Program-made: the position numbers and the translations under genes
Assembly: GCF_006716115.1 (NCBI RefSeq)
Contig: NZ_VFOO01000001.1
Location: forward strand, 2,976,001 to 3,040,000
Length of the DNA stretch: 64,000 nucleotides
Reading direction: 5' to 3'
Source of the DNA: Subtercola boreus
GTDB taxonomy: Bacteria; Actinomycetota; Actinomycetes; Actinomycetales; Microbacteriaceae
Part shown: in pieces, positions 27,854 through 36,832 of the stretch
Layout of the letters: each line of letters begins with the position of its first letter
How positions within the stretch are numbered: position 1 is the stretch's first letter
Notes under the pieces: generated by a model
The model's input: only the letters and a program-made list of their open reading frames with translations
What the model was told of the DNA's origin: nothing
The model's database searches: none

Positions 27854-27882
27854 AATCTACGAGCACGAGGTGGACCTGTCAA
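27854..27882 (-). promoter_or_regulatory. Sigma-70-type promoter for rhaEW copy 1
   Basis: On the minus strand TTGACA (27882-27877) and TAGATT (27859-27854) are separated by exactly 17 bp. The predicted start is near 27847, giving a leader of about 36 nt before the ATG at 27811. Confidence 0.75.
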
Positions 27883-27896
27883 GCGAATCGCTTCGC
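27883..27896. promoter_or_regulatory. LacI-type operator candidate next to the rhaEW promoter
   Basis: GCGAA-TCGC-TTCGC is an inverted repeat directly abutting the -35 box of the rhaEW promoter. Its core GAATCGCTTC differs by one base from GAATCGTTTC in the operator candidate in front of the isomerase gene (38884-38897). Confidence 0.5.
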
Positions 27897-27898
27897 TT

Positions 27899-27918
27899 CG
27901 AAAGTCGTTTCTCTTTCG
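27899..27918. promoter_or_regulatory. CGAAAG-N8-CTTTCG operator candidate
   Basis: The perfect 6-bp inverted repeat CGAAAG / CTTTCG with an 8-nt spacer lies between the two divergent promoters. The same half-sites recur at 27948 and 27973-27991, so a DeoR-family site is likely. Confidence 0.5.
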
Positions 27919-27932
27919 TAACCTTTCAATCG

Positions 27933-27961
27933 TTGACGCAATGTTTACTTTCGGATAGGTT
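27933..27961 (+). promoter_or_regulatory. Sigma-70-type promoter for the deoR-rhaB-ABC operon
   Basis: TTGACG (27933-27938) and TAGGTT (27956-27961) are 17 bp apart. A CTTTCG half-site (27948-27953) lies inside the spacer and a full CGAAAG-N7-CTTTCG palindrome lies just past the expected start, so repression at this promoter is likely. Confidence 0.65.
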
Positions 27962-27972
27962 CACTCCAACGA

Positions 27973-27991
27973 CGAAAGGTACCCGCTTTCG
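27973..27991. promoter_or_regulatory. CGAAAG-N7-CTTTCG operator candidate at the operon start site
   Basis: A second copy of the CGAAAG/CTTTCG inverted repeat, spacer 7 nt, placed about 5-23 bp downstream of the predicted transcription start. This position would block transcription of deoR itself (autoregulation). Confidence 0.5.
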
Positions 27992-28033
27992 ACCGGTCAC
28001 CACTCTTCGCCACTGCAGCCGAACGGAGCAACG

Positions 28034-28882
28034 ATGTCTGAGAACTACGACTTCGTGCGTGAAGAGGTCATCCTTCACGAGCTCACCCTGACCGGGCGGG
28101 TCATGGTCAACGACCTCGCCCGCACGCTCGGCGTCTCGACGGTCACGGTTCGGAAAGACCTCGACTCCCTCGAGAAGCGCTCGCTGCTCCGCCGGGTGCG
28201 GGGCGGCGCCGTCGCCCCCTCGACCGGTGAAGAGGGCGCTTTCAGCGAACGGATGCGCCGCGACTCGACCGCGAAGAGCCTGCTCGCGAAAGAGGTTGCG
28301 AAACTCGTCGACGACGGCGACGTCATCGCGATCGACTCCTCCACCACCTCCTACTACCTCGCGCAGGAGCTGCTCGAGCACCGCGACCTGATCGTCATCA
28401 CCTACGGCCTCCGCGTGACGATGCTGTTCATGGACCACTCGAACGCGACCGTGGTGGTTCCGGGCGGCGTGCTGCGGCGGGCATCCGGTTCCCTCGTCGG
28501 CGCGTTCTCCGACGTGCTGAAGGGCCGCGGCCGCATCGACAAGGGCTTCTTCGGCCTGGCCGCCGCCTCGACCGAACTCGGCATGCTCGAACTGGTCGCC
28601 GAGGAGGCCACCTCCAAGCGCAGCCTGATGGCCTCCTGCGACGAGATCTACGTCACCATGCCGTCGTCGAAGATCAACGGTTTCGGCCTGCACTCGTGGG
28701 GCACCCCGGCCGAGATCACCCGGCTGTTCACCGACGAGCGCGCCACAGACGAGTTCGTCGCCGCCTGGACCGAGGCCGGCTCCCCCGTCACCCGCGTCGA
28801 GGGCACGGGCGCCTCGCTCGACAACGGCGAGCGCTCGATCGACGCCGTCACCTCCCGCGCCCTCCGGGCGGTCGACGAGTGA
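28034..28882 (+). CDS. DeoR-family transcriptional regulator of the rhamnose operon
   Basis: A 282-residue repressor-type protein. The N-terminal DeoR winged helix-turn-helix (residues 1-60: VNDLARTLGVSTVTVRKDLDSLEKRSLLRRVRGGAV) is followed by the sugar-phosphate-sensing DeoRC domain (about 75-235: IDSSTTSYYLAQEL, KGFFGLAAASTELGML). The effector is probably a rhamnose-pathway phosphosugar. It is the first gene of the operon; its stop overlaps the rhaB start by 4 nt, and its own promoter carries candidate operators. A weak GGAG precedes the ATG. The last ~25 residues are non-conserved. Confidence 0.9.
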   Translation: MSENYDFVREEVILHELTLTGRVMVNDLARTLGVSTVTVRKDLDSLEKRSLLRRVRGGAVAPSTGEEGAFSERMRRDSTAKSLLAKEVAKLVDDGDVIAIDSSTTSYYLAQELLEHRDLIVITYGLRVTMLFMDHSNATVVVPGGVLRRASGSLVGAFSDVLKGRGRIDKGFFGLAAASTELGMLELVAEEATSKRSLMASCDEIYVTMPSSKINGFGLHSWGTPAEITRLFTDERATDEFVAAWTEAGSPVTRVEGTGASLDNGERSIDAVTSRALRAVDE

Positions 28883-30450
28883 CCGGCCTCACGGTGGCCG
28901 CCGTCGACCTCGGTGCGGAGAGCGGGCGCGTCGCCGCAGCCCGCTTCGACGGCAGCCGCATCGACCTCGAGATCGTGCACCGGTTCGCGAACACGCCCCG
29001 GGAGACCGGCGGCTGGCTGCGTTGGAACGCGGATGCCCTGTGGGACGACATCGCGGAGGGCCTCGGCATGCTGGGCGGGCGCGAGAGCGTCGCATCCGTG
29101 GGCGTCGACACCTGGGGCATCGACTACGGGCTCTACCGTGACGGCGTGCTGCTCGACGACCCCGTCACCTACCGCGACGCGCACCACGTCGAAGCGTTCG
29201 AACGGGCTGTCGCCGAGTTCGGCAGTGACCGGCTGTACAGCGCCACGGGCATCCAGCTCATCGAGATCACGGCCCTGTTCGGGATGCTCGCCGATGCCCG
29301 CGAGCGCCCGGAGCTCCTGCAGGCCGCCGACCTGATGCTGATGATGCCCGACGTCTTCCACAACAGATTGAGTGGCAGCCGCGTCACCGAGTTCTCGGTC
29401 GCGTCGACCACCGGACTCTACGACCTCGCCTCGGGGGGCTGGGCCCTCGGCCTGTTCGACGAACTCGGGCTCCCGTCGCACTTCCTCCCCACCGTGGTTC
29501 CCGCGGGCACCGATGTCGGCCGGATCATCGGCGACCTGGCCGTGGCCGGCCTGTCGAAGACCCGGGTCATCCTGCCCTCGGCGCACGACACCTCGAGCGC
29601 CGTGCTCTCGATCCCGAACGCCGGCGCAGACACGCTCTTCATCTCCTCGGGCACGTGGTCGCTCGTCGGCGTCGTGCTCGACGAGCCGATCGTGACGCGG
29701 GAGTCCCGCCTGCTGAACCTCACGAACGAGGGCGGCTACGACGGCCGCGTGCGGTTCCTCCGGAACGTGATGGGCCTCTGGGTGCTGCAGGAGTGCCGGC
29801 GCCAGTGGCAGCGCGAAGGTGTCGACGTGAGCTACGAACGGCTCGTCGAACTGGCGGATGCCCAGGCCCCCCTTGTGAGCGTCATCGACCTCAACGCGAC
29901 CGAGTTCCTCGCCCCGGGCGACATGCCGGCGCGCATCCGGGCGTACTGCGCCAGCCGGTCGATCGTCGTGCCCGCCACCATGGGCGAGATCGCCCGCGCC
30001 ATCTTCGACTCTCTCGCCCTCAGCTACCGCCTGGTGCTCGAGGACATCGAACAGCTGACGGGCGTCCCCATCACCTCCATCGCTGTCGTCGGCGGGGGCG
30101 GCCTGAACGCACTGCTGCAGCAGGCCACCGCCTCGGCCACCGGCCGCCCGGTCGTCTGCTGGGCGAAGGAGGCGACCGCCCTCGGCAACGCCGCGGCCCA
30201 GCTGCGGTCGCTCGGCGAACTCGACTCGGTCGAACAGATCTGGGGGGTGGCAGCCGCGAGCACCCGCACGCGCTCGTTCCAGCCACAGCCCGACAGCCGC
30301 TGGGATGACGCGGCCCACAGACTTCGGAACCTCGAACGCGCAGAGACTGCGCGCCGGGGGCTCGGGGATTCCTACCAGGAACTCACACTCCACCACGAGG
30401 CAGGTCGCACAGTCGCGCCTGCCCGCACAACAAGAGAGGCAACACAGTGA
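28879..30450 (+). CDS. rhaB: Rhamnulokinase, FGGY family (copy 1)
   Basis: A 523-residue kinase that converts L-rhamnulose to L-rhamnulose-1-phosphate. FGGY domain I (AAVDLGAESGRVAAARF, VGVDTWGIDYGLY) and domain II (SAHDTSSAVLSIP, ISSGTWSLVG, VVGGGGLNALLQQ, ALGNAAAQ) are complete. The GTG at 28879 was chosen because it overlaps the deoR stop; the open frame upstream of it is antisense-like Arg/His text. The C-terminus is about 30 residues longer than usual. The stop overlaps the start of the binding-protein gene by 4 nt. A second kinase of the same type lies at 42286. Confidence 0.93.
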   Translation: MTGLTVAAVDLGAESGRVAAARFDGSRIDLEIVHRFANTPRETGGWLRWNADALWDDIAEGLGMLGGRESVASVGVDTWGIDYGLYRDGVLLDDPVTYRDAHHVEAFERAVAEFGSDRLYSATGIQLIEITALFGMLADARERPELLQAADLMLMMPDVFHNRLSGSRVTEFSVASTTGLYDLASGGWALGLFDELGLPSHFLPTVVPAGTDVGRIIGDLAVAGLSKTRVILPSAHDTSSAVLSIPNAGADTLFISSGTWSLVGVVLDEPIVTRESRLLNLTNEGGYDGRVRFLRNVMGLWVLQECRRQWQREGVDVSYERLVELADAQAPLVSVIDLNATEFLAPGDMPARIRAYCASRSIVVPATMGEIARAIFDSLALSYRLVLEDIEQLTGVPITSIAVVGGGGLNALLQQATASATGRPVVCWAKEATALGNAAAQLRSLGELDSVEQIWGVAAASTRTRSFQPQPDSRWDDAAHRLRNLERAETARRGLGDSYQELTLHHEAGRTVAPARTTREATQ

Positions 30451-31484
30451 TCAGCAAAAAGAAAGTCATCGCCGTCGGTGCGATCGCACTCGCCGCCGTT
30501 CTGACCGTCTCGGGCTGCACCAGCCGCACCGATTCATCGTCAGGCAGCAGCACCTCCTCGGCTGCGGCCGGTGGCAAGATCACCGTCGCATTCGTCCCGA
30601 AGCTGCAGGGCATCCCGTACTTCGAAGCGATGAACGCCGGTGGCAAGAAGGCCGCAGAAGACCTCGGCATCACCTGGCTCTATCAGGGCCCGACCACCGC
30701 CGACGCAGCAGCGCAGGCCGACATCGTGCGGTCGTACATCCAGCAGAACGTCTCCGCACTCATCGTGGCCCCCAACGACCCCGACTCGATGGCCCCCCTT
30801 CTCAAAGAGGCCGCCGACAAGGGCATCAAGGTGCTGACCGCTGACACCGACGCGCCCGACTCCGTGCGCGAGGTGTTCGTCAACCAGGCCTCCGTCGAAG
30901 GTATCGGCGAGGCCCTGACCGACCAGCTGATGACCGCGATGGGCGGCAAGGGCAAGTACGCGATCGTCTCCTGTGGCGAGACCGCGGCCAACCTGAACGC
31001 GTGGATCGCCGTGCAGAAGGCGTACACCGCCTCGAAGTACCCGGACGCGACGCTCGTGAACGTCGTCTACGCCGGTGAAGACCAGGCTGCTGCGACCTCG
31101 ATGGCAACCGACCTGATGAACGCCAACCCCGACCTCACCGGTCTCGTCGGCGAGTGCACCTCGTCCGCTCCCGGCGTGGCACAGGCTGTCAAGGATGCCG
31201 GCAAGATCGGTACCGTCTTCACCGACGGCCTCGGCACGCCCCAGTCGATGGCTCCGTACCTGAAGGACGGCTCGTCCAGCGCCTCGATCCTCTGGGACGT
31301 GCAGAACCTCGGCTACCTCGCCGCCTGGACCGGCAACGAGCTGGCGACCGGCAAGACCCTGGCTGCCTCGAACGACGTCAACGCCGACCTGAAGGGTGTC
31401 GCCTACGACTCCGCTTCGAAGGTGCTCCTGCTGGGTGACCCGCTGGTCATCACCAAGGACAACGTCGACACGTTCAGCTACTAA
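30447..31484 (+). CDS. rhaS: ABC sugar transporter, substrate-binding lipoprotein (rhamnose/AI-2 type)
   Basis: A 345-residue periplasmic-binding-fold lipoprotein; the lipobox is LTVSGC with Cys at about 23. The mature protein is a type I (Peripla_BP_4) sugar binder: VAFVPKLQGIPYFEAMNAGG, APNDPDSMAPLL and VNQASVEGIGEAL. This subgroup includes both rhamnose RhaS and autoinducer-2 LsrB proteins. The operon context (rhamnulokinase, mutarotase) favours rhamnose. It begins at a GTG overlapping the kinase stop. A strong hairpin follows the gene. Confidence 0.9.
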   Translation: MISKKKVIAVGAIALAAVLTVSGCTSRTDSSSGSSTSSAAAGGKITVAFVPKLQGIPYFEAMNAGGKKAAEDLGITWLYQGPTTADAAAQADIVRSYIQQNVSALIVAPNDPDSMAPLLKEAADKGIKVLTADTDAPDSVREVFVNQASVEGIGEALTDQLMTAMGGKGKYAIVSCGETAANLNAWIAVQKAYTASKYPDATLVNVVYAGEDQAAATSMATDLMNANPDLTGLVGECTSSAPGVAQAVKDAGKIGTVFTDGLGTPQSMAPYLKDGSSSASILWDVQNLGYLAAWTGNELATGKTLAASNDVNADLKGVAYDSASKVLLLGDPLVITKDNVDTFSY

Positions 31485-31496
31485 GCACCACCCCTG

Positions 31497-31531
31497 GGGG
31501 TGCGGATGCTCGTCACGGGCATCCGCACCCC
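31497..31531 (+). terminator. Intra-operon hairpin after the binding-protein gene
   Basis: A perfect 13-bp stem (31497-31509 / 31519-31531) with a 9-nt loop is followed by a C/T-rich stretch but no U run. Such hairpins commonly stabilise the binding-protein message or partly attenuate the transporter genes downstream. Confidence 0.6.
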
Positions 31532-31583
31532 ACCCCCACTTCTTCTTCTCCCCCGACCATTCCCCCCTAAGGAACAGCTGCCC

Positions 31584-33116
31584 ATGAGCGCAGATACTCC
31601 GGTCGCGACAGCGACCTACCGTCTCGAGCTGCAGGACATCGCCAAGAGCTACGGTGGCGTGCGCGCCATCCGGCACGCCGACTTCGCCCTGAAGCCGGGC
31701 ACGGTGCACGCCCTGGTGGGTGAGAACGGTGCCGGCAAGTCGACGTTGATCAAGATCATCGCGGGCGCCGAGATCCCCGACGCCGGCACGATCGCGTTCG
31801 ACGGCAGCGCCAAGACGATCTCCTCCACCTCCGACTCGATCGCCCTCGGCGTGCAGACGGTCTACCAGGAGCCGCAGCTGTTTCCCGAACTCAGTGTCGC
31901 CGAGAACGTCTTCGTCGGCCGCGAGCTGAAGAAGGGCGGCCGGGTCGACTGGAAGGCCGAGGCCGACCAGATCCAGGGCCTCCTCGACACCGTCGGGCTG
32001 CCGGCCCGCATCGCCACCGTGCCCGTCGGCACCCTGTCGATCGCCGAGCAGCAGCAGGTCTCCATCGCGAAGGCCCTGGCCGGGAAGGCCTCGGTGCTCA
32101 TCCTCGACGAGCCGTCGGCCATCCTGACGGACTCCGAGATCGAGGTGCTCTTCACGGTCATCCGTCGTCTCACCGCCACCGGCGTCTCCGTCATCTACAT
32201 CTCGCACCGGCTCGACGAGCTGTTCGTCATCGCCGACGAGGTCACGGTCATGCGTGACGGTGAGACCATCACCACGCGGCCGATCGGCGACCTCTCCGTT
32301 CGCGAGATCGCCGAGCTCATGGTCGGAGGCGTTCTGGCCGAGGCGCGGCCGAAAGGATCGGGTACCTCGGGCGAAACCGTTCTCGAACTGGCGAACCTGT
32401 CGCGCACGGGCAAGTTCGAGAACGTCAGTCTCACGGTGCGCTCCGGCGAGATCGTCGGGCTCTACGGACTCGTCGGCTCGGGTGCCGGCGACATCGCCGG
32501 CGTCATCTACGGGATGGACAAGGCCACCTCGGGCACCATGCGGCTCTCCGGCAGCGAGGTCGTCGTCAAGCGGCCCTCGCAGGCGAAGAAGATCGGGATC
32601 CGGCTGCTCCCCGCGAACCGTTCCGCGCAGGGCTCCTTCAGCTTCCAGAGCATCTCGCTGAACATCGTGATCGGCGAGCTCGGCAAGCTCAGCCGCGTAC
32701 CCGGCTGGGTGAGCGGCCGCGTGCAGCGCGACATCGCCCGCGACTTCATCAGACGCCTCGCCGTGAAGACCCCGTCGGAGAAGCAGCCGATCAGCGCTAT
32801 GTCCGGCGGCAACGCCCAGAAGGTGGTGCTCGCCCGACAGCTCGTGCAGACGCCGAAGCTCCTCGTGCTCGCCGAGCCGACCCAGGGCGTCGACGTCGGG
32901 GCGAAAGAGGAGATCCACCGCATCATCTCGAACCTCGCAGACGACGGATCCGCCGTGCTCGTGGTGACCAGCGACCTCGGTGAGGTGCTGCGCATCTCCG
33001 ACCGCATCCTGGTCATCAGGGCCGGGGAAGTCGCCGCCGAATTCACCCCCCAAGCCACGCAGGTCGAGATCCTCGCCGCGGCGGCCGGAGACCAGACAAC
33101 GGAAGAACACTCATGA
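31584..33116 (+). CDS. rhaT: ABC sugar transporter, double ATP-binding protein
   Basis: A 510-residue tandem ATPase powering the importer. The first half has Walker A GENGAGKST (near residue 50), signature-like SIAEQQQVSIAKAL and Walker B LILDEPSA. The second half has the degenerate LVGSGAGDIAG, signature SGGNAQKVVLARQL and Walker B LVLAEPTQGVD, as is normal for RbsA/LsrA-type proteins. AAGGA (31569-31573) precedes the ATG at 31584. The stop overlaps the permease start (ATGA). Confidence 0.94.
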   Translation: MSADTPVATATYRLELQDIAKSYGGVRAIRHADFALKPGTVHALVGENGAGKSTLIKIIAGAEIPDAGTIAFDGSAKTISSTSDSIALGVQTVYQEPQLFPELSVAENVFVGRELKKGGRVDWKAEADQIQGLLDTVGLPARIATVPVGTLSIAEQQQVSIAKALAGKASVLILDEPSAILTDSEIEVLFTVIRRLTATGVSVIYISHRLDELFVIADEVTVMRDGETITTRPIGDLSVREIAELMVGGVLAEARPKGSGTSGETVLELANLSRTGKFENVSLTVRSGEIVGLYGLVGSGAGDIAGVIYGMDKATSGTMRLSGSEVVVKRPSQAKKIGIRLLPANRSAQGSFSFQSISLNIVIGELGKLSRVPGWVSGRVQRDIARDFIRRLAVKTPSEKQPISAMSGGNAQKVVLARQLVQTPKLLVLAEPTQGVDVGAKEEIHRIISNLADDGSAVLVVTSDLGEVLRISDRILVIRAGEVAAEFTPQATQVEILAAAAGDQTTEEHS

Positions 33117-34144
33117 CCCTCGACGAGCGCACGAAGCCTGCGCCCCAGTCCGGCCGGCCCGCAGCCGCCGCCACCGCGAAGCGCATCCTGCCCCTGCCGG
33201 TCACCGGCCAGGAGTTCGTGCTCATCGGCGTGCTGATCGTGCTGTGGATCCTGCTCGGCATCTTCACGCCGGCGTTCCTGACGCCCAACTCGATCCAGCC
33301 GCTGCTGGTGTCGGTCGCCCCGATCGCCCTGATCGGCATCGGCATGACGTTCATCATCATCACGGCCGGCATCGACGTCTCTGTCGGCGGAGCGATCATG
33401 CTCTGCGCGGTGATCGTCGCGAAGACCCTGGTGAGCGCCGACATCCCCCTGATCGGTGCGGTCGCGCTGGCGGTCGCCGTCGGGCTCGTGCTCGGTCTGG
33501 TCAACGGTTTCCTCATCGCCTACGGCCGCGTCGCCGCGATCATCATCACGTTCGGTACCGCGAACATCTTCCAGTTCCTCGCGCTCCGCGTCTTCGGCTC
33601 GTCGACGGTCAACGGGATCCCGTCGACCCTCGAGGTGTTCGGCCGCGGCGAGGCCGGTCGCACGCTCGGCGTACCGAACAGCTTCGCGATCATGATCATC
33701 ATCGCTGCGGTCGCGTGGTGGTACCTCCGGCACGCGTCGGGTGGGCGTCACCTGTTCGCAATCGGCGGGAACGCGAACGCCGCTCGCCTCGTGGGTATCA
33801 AGGTGCAGCCGCGGGTGCTCATCGCCTACGCTCTCACCGGCGCCCTCGTCGGACTCGGTGCGTGCTTCATCCTCGCGTCGGGAACCGCGACGCTCGACCA
33901 GTCGGTCGGATCCGGTAAGGAGCTGCAGGTCATCGCCGCGGTCGTGATCGGCGGAACGTCCATCCTCGGTGGTCGCGGGTCGGTCATCGGAACGGTGCTC
34001 GGCGCGATCCTGGTTCAGACCGTGACCTCGGGTGTCACCCAGCTCGGGTGGCCCAGCCAGCTCGCGAACCTGTTCGTGGGAATCTTCATCATCATTGCTG
34101 TCGGCACTGACCTGCTGCGTGAGCGCGCAAGGAGAAAAGCATGA
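33113..34144 (+). CDS. rhaP: ABC sugar transporter permease 1
   Basis: A 343-residue BPD_transp_2 permease with about 9-10 hydrophobic helices and the family loop GGTSILGGRGSVIGTVLGA near the C-terminus. The ~30-residue N-terminal tail is hydrophilic. It overlaps the ATPase gene and the second permease gene by 4 nt each. It pairs with the next gene to form the membrane channel. Confidence 0.94.
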   Translation: MTLDERTKPAPQSGRPAAAATAKRILPLPVTGQEFVLIGVLIVLWILLGIFTPAFLTPNSIQPLLVSVAPIALIGIGMTFIIITAGIDVSVGGAIMLCAVIVAKTLVSADIPLIGAVALAVAVGLVLGLVNGFLIAYGRVAAIIITFGTANIFQFLALRVFGSSTVNGIPSTLEVFGRGEAGRTLGVPNSFAIMIIIAAVAWWYLRHASGGRHLFAIGGNANAARLVGIKVQPRVLIAYALTGALVGLGACFILASGTATLDQSVGSGKELQVIAAVVIGGTSILGGRGSVIGTVLGAILVQTVTSGVTQLGWPSQLANLFVGIFIIIAVGTDLLRERARRKA

Positions 34145-35238
34145 CACTCGTCAACGAGACCACGCACATCCAGGTCCCGAAGAACCCGAAGAAGCGCGGT
34201 GGCCGATCCGTTCTCTCCCGCGGCGTCGAAGCCCTGCTGACGAACCGTGTCGTGCTGCTCGCCGTGCTCATCGTCGTGGTGCTCGTCGTCATGACGATCC
34301 TCGACTCGGCCGGCCAGCTGAGCGGTGCGTACAACGCCGACTACCTCGCCTCCTCGCTGATCAGCGCCGTTCCGCTGGCAATGCTCGGCATGGCGCAGCT
34401 GCTCGTGATCCTGTCGGGCAAGGGCGGAATCGATCTCTCCGTCGGCTCGATCGTGTCGCTAACGGGCATCCTGTTCGGTTTCGCGTACGGCCCGGGCGGC
34501 TGGGACTTCGTTCCCGCGCTGATCCTCGCCGTCGTCGCCGGTGGCGTGTTCGGTGCCGTCAACGGCGTCCTGATCGCGTACATCGGCTTCCCGCCCCTGA
34601 TCGCGACGCTCGCGACGTACTACGCCTACCGTTCGCTCGCCCTCGTGATCTCGAACCAGAAGCCCGTCTCGTCCGAGTCGATCCAGAACTTCTACTCGGC
34701 CGCCCAGTCGGTCGAGATCCCGGTCATCGGTGCGACGATCCCGCTGATCCCGCTCGGCATCTTCACGTTCCTGATCCCCACGATCATCGTCGTCTGGATC
34801 GTGCTCAACAAGACGACCTTCGGCCGTCGCCTCTACGCGATCGGCACGAACGACGTCGCCGCACAGTGGTCGGGCATCAACGTACGACCGAACCGGATGG
34901 CCGTCTACGCCATCTCGGGGGTGATCTCCGGTCTCGTGTCGGTCGTCACGGTCGCGCAGTTCGCCTCGGCCCGGCCCGACGCCGGAACCTCGGGCAACGG
35001 CATGGCGCTCCCCGCGATCACGATCGCGGTCCTCGGCGGTGTCGCCATCACCGGTGGAATCGGCCGGGTCAGCGGAATCGTGCTCGCCACGCTGCTCATC
35101 GTCTGGCTGAACGCGGGCATCCTGCTCGCCCTGCCCGGCAACGACGGATCGCAGTTCCAGCTTCTGGCCCTCGGCCTCGTGCTGGTCTTCGCCTCGCTGC
35201 TCAACGGACTCACCAAACGCAAATACGGAGGAATCTAA
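34141..35238 (+). CDS. rhaQ: ABC sugar transporter permease 2
   Basis: A 365-residue BPD_transp_2 permease with the LVILSGKGGIDLSVGSIVSL motif of LsrD/RhaQ proteins and the conserved AITIAVLGGVAITGGIGRVSG loop. The N-terminus is a hydrophilic Lys/Arg tail, then about ten helices. Its stop codon TAA overlaps the aldolase start by one base. Confidence 0.94.
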   Translation: MTLVNETTHIQVPKNPKKRGGRSVLSRGVEALLTNRVVLLAVLIVVVLVVMTILDSAGQLSGAYNADYLASSLISAVPLAMLGMAQLLVILSGKGGIDLSVGSIVSLTGILFGFAYGPGGWDFVPALILAVVAGGVFGAVNGVLIAYIGFPPLIATLATYYAYRSLALVISNQKPVSSESIQNFYSAAQSVEIPVIGATIPLIPLGIFTFLIPTIIVVWIVLNKTTFGRRLYAIGTNDVAAQWSGINVRPNRMAVYAISGVISGLVSVVTVAQFASARPDAGTSGNGMALPAITIAVLGGVAITGGIGRVSGIVLATLLIVWLNAGILLALPGNDGSQFQLLALGLVLVFASLLNGLTKRKYGGI

Positions 35239-36011
35239 TGGCCACGAACTGGCTGCCCGAACTCGTCAGCGACGAGCTGGTCGCCCTGACCCGCTCGCTC
35301 GGCGAGCCGGCCAAAGACCTGGTCATCCTGGCGGAGGGCAACGTCTCCCAGCGCCTCGCCGACGGTCGCATCGCGATCAAGACGTCAGGTTCCTACATGG
35401 CGCGCTCCGACGCCTCGCAGTTCGTGGTCGTGGATGTCGAACCCCTCGTCGAGCTGATGATGGCTGAAGACACCACCCAGGCCGAACTGACCGCGATGCT
35501 CGATGCCGGCGAGCACGACGGCATCCGTCGGCGCGGATCGATCGAGACGCTGGTACATGCCGCTGTACAGTCGATCCAGCCCACCGCGTTCGTGGCGCAC
35601 ACCCACCCGACGGCGATCGTCTCGCTGCTGGCCAGCGTGCACGCGGCGACGGCGTTCGACGAGTGGGTCTACTCCGATGAGGCCGTCGTGATCGGCAAAC
35701 CCCTGTTCGTGCCCTACGCCGAGCCGGGCATCCAGCTCGGCCGGCTGTACCTGACCAAGCTCCGCGAGTACTTCGAAGCGAACGGCGAACTGCCGTCGCT
35801 CGTGCTGCTCGGCAACCACGGCATGGTCGCGATCGGCGGCAGCGCGGAGGCCGCGGAGGCCATCACGCTGATGGCGGTCAAGGGTGCGCGCGTGCGCCTC
35901 GAGGCGCTGTCGGTCGGCGGCGTGCGGGGACTCGGCGGCGACACGGTCTCGCACTACTTCGAACGCGAAGACATGGCTGAGCGCCGGAAGGCGCTGGCCG
36001 GCACCAACTGA
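35238..36011 (+). CDS. Class II aldolase/adducin family protein
   Basis: A 257-residue metal-dependent aldolase-fold protein: LAEGNVSQRL, KTSGSYMA, the metal-binding AHTHPT pair of His (near residue 120) and LLGNHGMVAIG with a third His. It is not related closely to the aldolase half of rhaEW. Sitting directly after the transporter, it may act on a second deoxy-sugar phosphate or be an epimerase. It overlaps both neighbours by one base. The substrate is unknown. Confidence 0.85.
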   Translation: MATNWLPELVSDELVALTRSLGEPAKDLVILAEGNVSQRLADGRIAIKTSGSYMARSDASQFVVVDVEPLVELMMAEDTTQAELTAMLDAGEHDGIRRRGSIETLVHAAVQSIQPTAFVAHTHPTAIVSLLASVHAATAFDEWVYSDEAVVIGKPLFVPYAEPGIQLGRLYLTKLREYFEANGELPSLVLLGNHGMVAIGGSAEAAEAITLMAVKGARVRLEALSVGGVRGLGGDTVSHYFEREDMAERRKALAGTN

Positions 36012-36736
36012 TGGCTGCAGCTCCTTCCATCCAGGCGGTCTTCTGCGACGTCGGCGGGCCGATCTACGACGACGAGAACTTCGTCGCCGCGGTGCTGCGG
36101 GCGGCCGACGAGCTGCGCGCAGCCGACGGCCTCGGGCCTGTCGACCGCCCCCGGTTCCGGTCGATCTACGACGGGGTGCGGGCCGAGCAGGGCGGAGTGT
36201 CGCTCCGGGCGTCCATCGCGCGGGAGTTCCTCGGCTCTGAGTCGCGCAAGCGCGAGCTGCACGATCTGACGCGCGACTACTGGGCGCACCCCGCCGGCAC
36301 GCTCTACGCCGACGTGATGCCGTTCTTCTCCGCCCTCGCGGGCCGGGTGAAGATCGGGATTCTGGCGAACCAGGAGGAGTCGGTCATCCGCTCGCTCGAA
36401 CGGGACGGCCTCGCGCCGTACATCGACGTGTGGGGAGTGTCGGCGGTGGTGGGCTTCGAGAAACCGTCGCCCGAGCTGTTCACGTGGGCGCTCCGGGCGG
36501 CCGGGGTGGCTGCGTCCGAGGCCGTGCACATCGGCAACCGGCTCGACACCGACGTGCGCCCTGCCGCCGCCCTCGGCCTGTCGACGGTGTGGGTGCTGCG
36601 CGGCGAGGCGCCCACCTCGCCCACCGCCGCCCAGCTCGCCGAGCCGGACATTGCGGTGTGGACGCTCGACGGCCTCGCCGATCGCATCTTCACGGAACTC
36701 CCCGCCGCGCGCACTGCTTCGGCGGTGGCCTCGTGA
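36011..36736 (+). CDS. HAD-family hydrolase with DxGG motif I
   Basis: A 241-residue HAD protein. Motif I reads FCDVGGPIYDDE: the nucleophile Asp is present but the +2 Asp (general acid/base) is Gly, as in the DxGG/DxGN subgroup. Motif II is ILANQ, motif III lies in FEKPSPELF and motif IV in NRLDTDVRPAAALG. It may be a slow phosphatase or a binding protein. The last ~15 residues run into an Ala-rich end. It overlaps the aldolase gene by one base. Confidence 0.85.
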   Translation: MAAAPSIQAVFCDVGGPIYDDENFVAAVLRAADELRAADGLGPVDRPRFRSIYDGVRAEQGGVSLRASIAREFLGSESRKRELHDLTRDYWAHPAGTLYADVMPFFSALAGRVKIGILANQEESVIRSLERDGLAPYIDVWGVSAVVGFEKPSPELFTWALRAAGVAASEAVHIGNRLDTDVRPAAALGLSTVWVLRGEAPTSPTAAQLAEPDIAVWTLDGLADRIFTELPAARTASAVAS

Positions 36737-36832
36737 GCGCGCCCGCGCGCGCCACCGCCCCCGCGCGCCCCACCCCCGCGCGCCCTGCCGCCGCCGCGCG
36801 CCCTGCCGCCCCCGCGCGCCCCGCCACCACCG
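36737..36832. repeat. C/G-only low-complexity tract
   Basis: This stretch is nearly all C and G, built of imperfect CCCGCGCGCC(CTG)CC units, placed between the HAD stop and the palindrome at 36833. It contains no credible gene. Confidence 0.7.

Noticed and set aside
30540-33110. An 856-codon minus-strand open frame opposite the ABC transporter genes
   Set aside because: It is antisense to well-conserved rhaS and rhaT, has no recognisable domain and shows the usual GC-mirror composition.
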